DNA of 64,000 bases from contig CM049310.1 in assembly GCA_026874595.1 (NCBI GenBank), positions 2,480,001 to 2,544,000 on the forward strand, read 5' to 3'. The DNA comes from Sipunculus nudus. Its lineage: Eukaryota > Annelida > Sipuncula > Golfingiida > Sipunculidae. Below are positions 27,901 to 39,900 of this stretch, piece after piece. The notes under the pieces were generated by a model that saw only the letters and a list, made by a program, of their open reading frames with translations, had not been told where the DNA came from and ran no database searches. Both the position numbers and the translations under genes were made by a program. The number at the start of each line of letters is the position of its first letter. The stretch's first letter is position 1.

Positions 27901-30900
27901 ATATATGGAATAAATACTTACCTCTAAATTTGTTATTTTAGCTGCAGTAAATGACAATATGAAATTTGAATAGACTGCTTTGCAATACACCACATTACAA
28001 AGTTTTTATCTTCACATAAAGTTTTGTACAGGTTATTATGATTCCTTATGTACTAATAATATGTGACTACTGTAATTATTCTAATGATATGATCCCTCTA
28101 ATAATTTGACCACCAAAGAACAAGTTGTGTGGACAAGACAAAATGAAGTGATGACAGTAAAACATGATTTTGTCTTGTCTTGTTCCTCCAGGTCCTGATC
28201 CATGCAGCAGTAATCCCTGCCTTAACGGAGGAACATGCTCCAGACAGGGCTCCTCAGGTTATACCTGCTCCTGTCCTGTATCCTACAAGACTAAATGAAG
28301 TGATGACAGTAAAACATGATTTTGTCTTGTCTTGTTCCTACAGGTCCTGATCCATGCAGCAGTAATCCCTGCCTTAATGGAGGAACATGCTCCAGACAGG
28401 GCTCCTCAGGTTATACCTGCTCCTGTCCTGTATCCTACAAGACTAAATGAAGTGATGACAGTAAAACATGATTTTGTCTTGTCTTGTTCCTCCAGGTCCT
28501 GATCCATGCAGCAGTAATCCCTGCCTTGAGGGAGGAACATGCTCCAGACAGGGCTCCTCAGGCTATACCTGCTCCTGTCCTGTATCCTACAAGACTAAAA
28601 TGAAGTGATGACAGTAAAACATGATTTTGTCTTGTCTTGTTCCTCTAGGTCCTGATCCATGCAGCAGTAATCCCTGCCTTAACGGAGGAACATGCTCCAG
28701 ACAGGGCTCCTCAGGCTATACCTGCTCCTGTCCTGTATCCTACAAGACTTAAATGAAGTGATGACATTAAAACATGATTTTGTCTTGTCTTGTTCCTCTA
28801 GGTCCTGATCCATGCAGCAGTAATCCCTGCCTTAAGGGAGGAACATGCTCCAGACAGGGCTCCTCAGGCTATACCTGCTCCTGTCCTGTATCCTACAAGA
28901 CTAAAATGAAGTGATGACAGTAAAACATGATTTTGTCTTGTCTTGTTCCTACAGGTCCTGATCCATGCAGCAGTAATCCCTGCCTTAATGGAGGAACATG
29001 CTCCAGACAGGGCTCCTCAGGCTATACCTGCTCCTGTCCTGTATCGTACAAGACTTAAATGAAGTGATGACAGTAAAACATGATTTTGTCTTGTCTTGTT
29101 CCTCCAGGTCCTGATCCATGCAGCAGTAATCCCTGCCTTAATGGAGGAACATGCTCCAGACAGGGCTCCTCAGGCTATACCTACTCCTGTCCTGTATCGT
29201 ACAAGATTTAAATGAAGTGATGACAGTAAAACATGATTTTGTCTTGTCTTGTTCCTCCAGGTCCTGATCCATGCAGCAGTAATCCCTGCCTTAAGGGAGG
29301 AACATGCTCCAGACAGGGCTCCTCAGGCTATACCTGCTCCTGTCCTGTATCCTACAAGACTAAAATGAAGTGATGACAGTAAAACATGATTTTGTCTTGT
29401 CTTGTTCCTCTAGGTCCTGATCCATGCAGCAGTAATCCCCGCCTTAATGGAGGAACATGCTCCAGACAGGGCTCCTCAGGCTATACCTGCTCCTGTCCTG
29501 TATCGTACAAGACTTAAATGAAGTGATGACAGTAAAACATGATTTTGTCTTGTCTTGTTCCTCTAGGTCCTGATCCATGCAGCAGTAATCCCTGCCTTAA
29601 GGGAGGAACATGCTCCAGACAGGGCTCCTCAGGCTATACCTGCTCCTGTCCTGTATCCTACAAGACTAAAATGAAGTGATGACAGTAAAACATGATTTTG
29701 TCTTGTCTTGTTCCTCCAGGTCCTGATCCATGCAGCAGTAATCCCTGCCTTAACGGAGGAACATGCTCCAGACAGGGCTCCTCAGGCTATACCTGCTCCT
29801 GTCCTGTATCGTACAAGACTAAAATGAAGTGATGACAGTAAAACATGATTTTGTCTTGTCTTGTTCCTCCAGGTCCTGATCCATGCAGCAGTAATCCCTG
29901 CCTTAACGGAGGAACATGCTCCAGACAGGGCTCCTCAGGCTATACCTGCTCCTGTCCTGTATCGTACAAGACTAAAATGAAGTGATGACAGTAAAACATG
30001 ATTTTGTCTTGTCTTGTTCCTCCAGGTCCTGATCCATGCAGCAGTAATCCCTGCCTTAATGGAGGAACATGCTCCAGACAGGGCTCCTCAGGCTATACCT
30101 GCTCCTGTCCTGTATCGTACAAGACTAAAATGAAGTGATGACAGTAAAACATGATTTTGTCTTGTCTTGTTCCTCCAGGTCCTGATCCATGCAGCAGTAA
30201 TCCCTGCCTTAAGGGAGGAACATGCTCCAGACAGGGCTCCTCAGGCTATACCTGCTCCTGTCCTGTATCGTACAAGACTAAAATGAAGTGATGACAGTAA
30301 AACATGATTTTGTCTTGTCTTGTTCCTCCAGGTCCTGATCCATGCAGCAGTAATCCCTGCCTTAACGGAGGAACATGCTCCAGACAGGGCTCCTCAGGCT
30401 ATACCTGCTCCTGTCCTGTATCGTACAAGACTAAAATGAAGTGATGACAGTAAAACATGATTTTGTCTTGTCTTGTTCCTCCAGGTCCTGATCCATGCAG
30501 CAGTAATCCCTGCCTTAACGGAGGAACATGCTCCAGACAGGGCTCCTCAGGCTATACCTGCTCCTGTCCTGTATCGTACAAGACTAAAATGAAGTGATGA
30601 CAGTAAACCATGATTTTGTCTTGTCTTGTTCCTCCAGGTCCTGATCAATGCAGCAGTAATCCCTGCCTTAATGGAGGAACATGCTCCAGACAGGGCTCCT
30701 CAGGCTATACCTGCTCCTGTCCTGTATCGTACAAGACTAAAATGAAGTGATGACAGTAAAACATGATTTTGTCTTGTCTTGTTCCTCCAGGTCCTGATCC
30801 ATGCAGCAGTAATCCCTGCCTTAACGGAGGAACATGCTCCAGACAGGGCTCCTCAGGCTATACCTGCTCCTGTCCTGTATCCTACAAGACTTAAACGAAG

Positions 30901-33900
30901 TGATGACATAAAACATGATTTTGTCTTGTCTTGTTCCTCCAGGTCCTGATCCATGCAGCAGTAATCCCTGCCTTAATGGAGGAACATGCTCCAGACAGGG
31001 CTCCTCAGGCTATACCTGCTCCTGTCCTGTATCCTACATACAAAATGAAGTGATGACAGTAAAACATGATTTTGTCTTGTCTTGTTCCTCCAGGTCCTGA
31101 TCCATGCAGCAGTAATCCCTGCTTTAACGGAGGAACATGCTCCAGACAGGGCTCCTCAGGCTATACCTGCTCCTGTCCTGTATCCTACAAGACTTAAATG
31201 AAGTGATGACAGTAAAACATGATTTTGTCTTGTCTTGTTCCTCCAGGTCCTGATCCATGCAGCAGTAATCCCTGCCTTAACGGAGGAACATGCTCCAGAC
31301 AGGGCTCCTCAGGCTATACCTGCTCCTGTCCTGTACCCTTTTCTGGCACGAACTGTCAGACAAGTAAGTCACAACAGGGGATTCACTGAATGATAAGACC
31401 TGAGTCAGATTTAAAATCCTTTATCTCTGCTGTTATTATTGCCTTCAATACAGAAGATGGTTTTGCAGTTGTTTTTGTTTAAAACACATAGATGGTCTCA
31501 GCCAAAGGTTAAAAAGATCCTGAAAATAAAATTGGCCTTTAAGTACATGGTGAACTTAAATACTACAATGTTTATTGGCAAAGTTGCACAAACCAGGAAT
31601 CCTGTTTACAAACATGAATACATTTTGTTATGAAACCTAATATCAACAGATCATGTAGTCGTGACGAGCATAAATTTTGTTATGGAGAATAAAAAAATCA
31701 GATTCTGTATTACTAGGCAGCGTGAAATGTCTAGGGGAATGAATAAAGAAGTCAGTGGTTTTTTGTTAACAAATAATTATAATTTATTCTTAAAACAACC
31801 CTCACATTACAATACACTAAATCAATACAATTACACATTATAACAACAGTACAACAGCAAATCAATACAATTACACAGTATAATAAATAAAGTGCACAGT
31901 ACCTTGATACCACCACTGTCACAGCAACAAGAAGTTCTTTAAAATGTATAATCCAGATGAATAGTTCACATAAATCTTCTCAGAGAATAATAGTCCAATT
32001 CAATCACAAAATCAATCTGTTGTAATTCAAAAGTGGAGTTCTTGTAATAATTCCGAAAGCAAACTTGAGACAGGCTGCACTAAATCTGCATAGAGTTCAT
32101 AGAATCCCTGACACTACTGAAATTATCGGATAGGCCCAAAACTGACTCAGACTCTTCCATGACCACTGGAATATTTCTCTCTCCTCCCCCCGGCTCTAAA
32201 ACACGGCCACTACCGTAATGTCTACATCAGTTCGTATCCTTCATTAGTTCGCACACTATAAATTTCCTGAATCATATATTTCTATATTACATATATGAAT
32301 TCGTACACCAACATACTGTGCCGAGATTAGCTATTGCCGGTGACCACCGGCGGTCCGTATGAACAGTAATTGTAGCTATGATTAAAACAGCTTTTCATGC
32401 GGAGATGAATAGAATGTCTACGCTGTTCACCTGATAACAACACATCTTTATGTCTTAGTGCATAGCAGTAACATGATAATTTATCGAAATTATTTTATCA
32501 GATTTGCGACTTCATGTATGTAAATAGGAAAAACTGTCGCTTAACTGATACCGGGCCATATGGGCCATCTTTGCTTCAGACAGCATGAATGTGATCTGAA
32601 CAATAGAACTCGAAGTAAAAATGTGTTTTAATCAATAATATTTTGTTTACTTAATAATAGAATAAGAAGGATTTGTAAGTGGGACAAAAATCACATTAGC
32701 TGATGATCATATACTAGTAATCCACTTGGGACAAACCTCGCACGGACCACTGATCACAGGCATGACATGGTGCTACAAGACATCAAAGGGTAAAATGGAG
32801 ATCGTCAGAGTGCTTTGAACCGCAGCTACAAAGGATATACCGCTATCTTCAAGAGTTTCTATTTGATAAATCCCGGTAATGTCGGTATAATAATTTTTTT
32901 TCCCGCTGTATAAATCTTATTAGAATCTCCTAAATAAAAACTTCCGCGTAATTTGTTGGTCAATGTGGCCATTTGGTTACAGGCGCAAGAACAGTTGTGG
33001 TGTGAACTATGTGCCACTGGTTCAAACCTATCAGTTTACCCCCCTTTTACGTTATTCCCCCGTCCCAGTTTAAAAATATGATAAACATATTTTTTTCATT
33101 TATTTCTTTCCACTGAAATTACCAAACGGTTAAAATAAACATTTAATTTATTGAAATATATAAATAAATCTGGTAAGATTACATATTCACGGCTGTAATA
33201 AGTTCACTTGCCGCCAGGTGGCACCCCGAATAAATTTCATTAACGCCCTAAGAAAATCACCATTTCCATTTTTTAGGGCGTATTCTGCAATCGATACAAA
33301 TAATGTTCATAAATGAATTAAATGTTGCCGTGAAGTATTACAAAACAATAACCCATTTTCTTACCGCTAATGATGTTACGCACAGCTGTACGCCGTGAGA
33401 GACCCCTGGCTAATGATGTTTTCCTTTCATGTCCAAACTGTGAACACTTCGTTGCTTGTTTGTTTACAAATAATTTATTTGATTTGTAATATTAAGATGA
33501 TCAGTGACTCCTGTCAATTTTGTTTGCACCACAGCCGTGATCAAATAAATTTGTTAACATACTAATGAGGTACAAATTTCACAGTTTGGGGTAATAAATT
33601 ACTGAAGTTTTATTGTTGGTAGCTGGATTTTTGACGATCTTTATGATCTTTTTTGCCGGACTGTGGGATACGAATGTTTAGTTTGTTCCGGCCGGCTGTA
33701 CAGGCCTTCCCAGTAACCCCCGACCGCGCGGCTAAAACCCTGTATATTATATATATATATATAAAACACCGGTTTATAAAATGCCAGTTGCGGAATATAT
33801 TGGATATCTTTTTCGTCACCAGTAGCGTTCACATATATTCTCGAATAAGTGTTAAATAATAATTAACATGAGAGTTGCCGTACATCCTCTATTATCGCCC

Positions 33901-36900
33901 ATCGCCGGTTCTCAGGTGTCAAACGATCTTCTCTCCTGCAATATTCTAATTTTTCACATTTTACATATAATAATTCACACACTGAGAAAAATAATTAATT
34001 TTTCCTGTACGAATTCAAGTCGACATTACGGTATTTATAACTTTTCATCCAAAAATTCTAGAAACTTCTATTTCACAAATAATCGAAAGAACCCAACAAT
34101 ACATAATACACATGCCCAAAGAACATTACAAGAAAGTTTACAGCCAAGAAAGTTTCAGAACAGCATGAGCGCTGTGTTTCTACACGTCAGACCCCACACG
34201 TGGGCAGGCCTGGCTCGCGCATCTCCTATGGCAACGGACAATTCTAGCACTACTTAGACACATGCAAGACTGCTGCACACAATAAAAGAGACATCTGTAA
34301 CAATTTTATTCATAGCAGCAGACCTGAAGTAAAAGCTAAGCTTTAAAAAAGAAAACAAATTATCCCACCTTTCACTTTACGTTCCAATTCAACTCATGAA
34401 ACAGTATTATGCTGATATGACATTTATGTTACAATCCAGTTTATCATGTCTGACGTGTCCTTTCATTTTACCATCGAGTCCAACCAATGGAACAGCTTTA
34501 TGGCTTTAACACGATTATGTTATGCTGTTTTGGTCTAAAGTCTAGTTTAAACCTTGTAATAGCATTTTATTCTACCCTCTTGTTTCACAGTCAAGTTTAA
34601 TGTCTGTAACAGCATCATATCTTTCCCTTTTTATTTTACAGTCCAGTTTAATGCCTGTAACAGCATCATATCTTACCCTCTTTGTTTTACAGTCGAGTTT
34701 AATGCCTGTAACAGCATCATATCTTACCCTCTTTTTTTCAGTCCAGTTTAATGCCTGTAAGAGCATCATATTTCCTTCCTCTTGTTTTACAGCCATGTTT
34801 AATGCCTGTAAGAGCATCATATCTTTCTCTCTTGTTTTACAGCCATGTTTAATGCCTGTAACAGCATCATATCTTACCCTCTTGTTTTCAGTCCAGATTA
34901 ACACCATCATATCTTTCCCTATTTATTTTACAGTCCAGTTTAATTCCTTTAACAGCTTCATATCTTACCCTCTTGATTAACAGTACAGTTTAATGCCATT
35001 AACACCATCATATCTTTCCCTTTTTGTTTTACAGTCCAGTTTAATGCCTGTGACAGCATCATATCTTTCCCTTTTTATTTTACAGTCCAGTTTAATGCCT
35101 GTAACAGCATCATATCTTACCCTCTTTGTTTTACAGTCGAGTTTAATGCCTGTAACAGCATCATATCTTACCCTCTTTTTTTCAGTCCAGTTTAATGCCT
35201 GTAAGAGCATCATATTTCCTTCCTCTTTTTTTACAGCCATGTTTAATGCCTGTAAGAGCATCATATCTTTCTCTCTTGTTTTACAGCCATGTTTAATGCC
35301 TGTAACAGCATCATATCTTACCCTCTTGTTTTCAGTCCAGATTAACACCATCATATCTTTCCCTATTTATTTTACAGTCCAGTTTAATTCCTTTAACAGC
35401 TTCATATCTTACCCTCTTGATTAACAGTACAGTTTAATGCCATTAACACCATCATATCTTTCCCTTTTTGTTTTACAGTCCAGTTTAATGCCTGTGACAG
35501 CATCATATCTTTCCCTTTTTATTTTACAGTCCTGTTTAATGCATGTAACAGCATCATATCTTACCCTCTTGTTTAACAGTACAGTTTAATGCCATTAACA
35601 CCATCATATCTTTCCCTTTTTATTTTACAGTCCAGTTTAATGCCTGTGACAGCATCATATCTTTCCCTTTTTATTTTACAGTCCTGTTTAATGCCTGTAA
35701 CAGCATCATATCTTACCCTCTTTTTTTACAGTCCAGATTAACACCATCATATCTTTCCCTTTTTATTTAGTCTAGTTTAATGCCTCTAACAGCATCATGT
35801 CTTTCCCCTTTATTTTACAGTCCAGTTTAATGCCTGTAGCAGCATCATATCTTACTGTCTTTTTAGCAGTCCAGTTTAATGTCCTTGACAGCATCATTTG
35901 TTACCCTTTTTAGCTCAGCTGACTGTAAGTCATCTGAGCTTTAGCAATCACTCTTTGTCCGTCTGGCAGTCTGGCTGTCCGGCCGTCCGGGCGTATGTCT
36001 GTTAACAGGGCACAAATCGTAACTGCTGGACCTGGAATCTTGTAACTTGGCATTCTGAGAGGTCCATGAAAAATCTCCTAGGAAACCAGAAATAATGTCT
36101 CTGTTACTTATATTCTTTGAGCTATGGGGCCACAAATACCCCCCAGAATAGTACAAAATTTCATACAAACACTTCAATATCTCATTAACTACATCACTGA
36201 TTGTCATGATTTTGCTATACATATTGATCATGAGATGTGTCATCAGTTCCTGCAGACTGGTTGCGCCACCTAAATTTCTCAATTTTTTACAAATTTTTTT
36301 CTCTATTTTTGAGACCTTTGAAATGTGAACATCTGTTAACAGGGCACAAATCATAAAGACTGGACCTAGAATCTTCATTCTTGACACACTGAGAGACCTA
36401 TGAAAAGTCTCCATGGAAACCAGAAATTAGGTCTCTGTTATCCATATCCTTTGAGCTATGGGGCCCCAAATAACCCCCCAGAATAGTCAAAAATTTCATA
36501 CAAAAACTTCAATATCTCATTAACTACATCACTGATGGTCATGATTTTTGGCATACATATTGATCATGAGATGTTTCATCAGTTCCTGCAGACTGGTGGC
36601 CCACCTGTATTTTTCAATTTTTTACGAATTTTTTTCTCTATTTTTGAGACCTTTAAAAATGTGAACATCTGTTGACAGGGCACAAATCTTAAAGACTAGA
36701 CCTAGAATCTTCATTCTTGAAGAATGGGTGCATGATCATCTTAAAAATACAATTGAATTGGAAATTACATACATGATTACAGAGTAACACAACCTGAGTG
36801 CACATAGGACTAGAACTTTAAAAAAAAAAAGAAAAAAAAAAAAGAAAAGAAAGACATTGCTACATGCTTTGGCAAGTATTTGTGCAAATTGTTTAACCGA

Positions 36901-39900
36901 AACTAAACATACCCTAGTGGTCCAGCCACTGGGTTGTTGATGACCCCATGGAAACATGAAATAAGGTCTCTGTTACCCGGTATCCTTTGAGCTGTGGGGC
37001 TCCCAATTACCCCCCAGAATAATGGCAAATTTGATAAAAACAAAACTGCAACATCTCAATAACTACAACACTGATGGTCATGATTTTTGGCATACATATT
37101 GATCAAGAGGTGTTCCATCAGTTCCTGCAGACTGGTGGCGCCTGTATTTTTTTCAAATTTTTACAATTTTTTTCTCTATTTTTGAGACCTTTAAGGATGT
37201 AGTTATCTGTCAACAGGGTACAAATTGTAACGACTGGACCTAGAATCTTTATTCTTGACACACAGAGAGACCCATGAAAAGTCTCTATTGAAATCTGAAA
37301 TTAGGTCTCTGTTACCCATATCCTTTGACTTAAGGATCTCCAAAGTACAGCTCAGAATAATGGAAATTTTTATACAAAAGCTGAAGTATCTGAACAGCTA
37401 ATGCAGAGATCACCATAATTGTTTGCATGGATATTGATCATGGAGTGTTTCATCAGTTTCTGCAGAGTGGTGGCACCACCTGTATTTGTTCGGGGTTTTT
37501 TACGATTTTTTTTCTCTATTTTTGAGACCTTTAAAGATATGAAAATCTGTTAACAGGGCACAAATCATAACAACTGGACCTAGAATCTTAATTCTTGACA
37601 CACAGGGAGACCCATGAAAGGTCTCCATGGAAGGTCTCCATGGAAACCTGAAATTAGGTCTCTGTTAACCATATCCTTTAAGCTGTATGGCTCCAAAATA
37701 CCCCATGGAATAATGAAAAATTTGATACAAAAACTGCAGTATCTCAATAACTACAACTCTGATGGTCATGATTTTTAGCATACATATTGATCATGAGGTG
37801 TTCCATCAGTTTCTGCAGACTGGGTGTGCCACCTCCATTTTTTTCAAAGTTTTACGAATTTTTTTTCTCTATTTTTGAGACCTTAAAAAATGTGGTTATC
37901 TGTCAACAGGGTACAAATCGTAACAACTGGACCTAGAATCTTCATTCTTGTCATGCAAGGAGGCCCATGAAAAGTGTATATGGAAACTTGAACTTAGGTC
38001 TCTGTTTCCCATATCCTTCAAGCTATAGGACTCCAAAGTACAGCTCAGAATAATGGAAAATTTTATACATCAGCTGAAGTATATGAACAACTAATGCAGA
38101 GATCACCATGATTCTTTGCATGGATATTGACCATTAAGTGTTTTTATTAGTTTCTGCAGACTGGTGGAGTCTATGCATTTTTTCTCTATTTTTGAGATAT
38201 ATAAATACAGACACAATCTTGGACTGTTGGTTTAATCTGTTTGATGCTTCAGTTGAATGGGTATATACTACCGTTCAGATGATAAAATTTCCTTATGCAA
38301 ATCTCTTCCCAGTCAGCTGAGCATCATGACCCATGGGTCGCTTGTTATTTTACAGTCCAGTTTAATGCCTGTAACAGCATCATATCTTACCCTCTTGTTT
38401 ATAGTCCAGTTTAATGCCTATAACAGCATCATATCTTTCCCTTTTTATTTTACAGTCCAGCTTATTGCCTGTAACAGCATCATATCTTACCCTCTTGTTT
38501 TACAGTCCAGTTTAATGCCTATAACAGCATCATATCTTACCCTCTTTTTTTCAGTCCAATTTAATGCTTGAGCAGCATCATATCTTTCCCTTTTATTTTA
38601 AAGTCCAGTTTAATGCCTGTAAGAGCATCATATCTTTCCCCCCTGTTTCACAGCCATGTTTAATGCCTGTAACAGCATCATATCTTACCCTCTTGTTTTA
38701 CAGTCCAGTTTAATGCCTTTAACAGCATCATATCTTACCCTTTTTATTTTACAGTCCAGTTTAATGCCTGTGACAGCATCATATCTTTCCCTTTTTATTT
38801 TACAGTCCAGTTTAATACCTGTAACAGCATCACATCTTACCCTCTTTTTTTACAGTCCAGTTTAACACCATCATATCTCTCCCTTTTTATTTTACCGTCC
38901 AGTTTAATGCCAGTAACAGCATCATATCTTACCCTCTTGTTTTACAGTCCAGTTTAATGCCTGTAACAGCATCATATCTTACCCTCTTGTTTTACAGTCC
39001 AGTTTAATGCCTGTGAGAGCATCATATCTTTCCCTTTTTATTTTACAGTCCAGTTTAATGCCTGTAACAGCATCACATCTTACCCTCTTTTTTTACAGTC
39101 CAGTTTAACACCATCATATCTTACCCTCTTTTTTTACAGTCCAGTTTAACACCATCACATCTTACCCTCTTTTTTTACAGTCCAGTTTAACACCATCATA
39201 TCTCTCCCTTTTTCTTTTACCGTCCAGTTTAATGCCAGTAACAGCATCATATCTTACCCTCTTGTTTTACAGTCCAGTTTAATGCCTGTAACAGCATCAT
39301 ATCTTACCCTCTTGTTTTACAGTCCAGTTTAATGCCTGTGAGAGCATCATATCTTTCCCTTTTTATTTTACAGTCCAGTTTAATGCCTGTAACAGCATCA
39401 CATCTTACCCTCTTTTTTTACAGTCCAGTTTAACACCATCATATCTTTCCCTTTTTATTTTACCGTCCAGTTTAATGCCAGTAACAGCATCATATCTTAC
39501 CCTCTTGTTTTACAGTCCAGTTTAATGCTTGTAACAGCATCATATCTTACCCTCTTGTTTTACAGTCAAGTTTAATGCCTGTAAGAGCATCATATCTTTC
39601 CCTTTTTACTTTACAGTCCATTTTAATGCCTGTAATAGCATCATATCTTTCCCCCTGTTTTACAGCCATGTTTAATGCCTGTAACAGCATCATGTCTTAC
39701 CCTCTTGTATTACAGTCCAGTTTAATGCCTGTAACAGCATCATATCTTTCCCTCTTTTTTTACAGTCCAGTTTAACACCATCATATATCTTTCCCTTTTT
39801 ATTTTACAGTCCAGTTTAATGCCTGTAACAGCATCACATCTTACCCTCTTTTTTTACAGTCCAGTTTAACACCATCATATATCTTTCCCTTTTTATTTTA

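Noticed and set aside
28192-31093. Twenty extra EGF exons
   Set aside because: They lack C6 and a phase-1 donor and run into stop codons, so they are not counted as coding exons.
28131-31335. A CRISPR-like regular array
   Set aside because: Units are contiguous 153-bp duplications of exon and intron without variable spacers, in a eukaryotic gene.
33868-34257. 129-codon frame in intron 21
   Set aside because: No recognisable domain or supporting splice context; could belong to an old transposon but cannot be supported as a gene.
35941-36414. 157-codon minus-strand frame
   Set aside because: Lies wholly within the 2.4-kb repeat with tandem monomers and shows no known domain.
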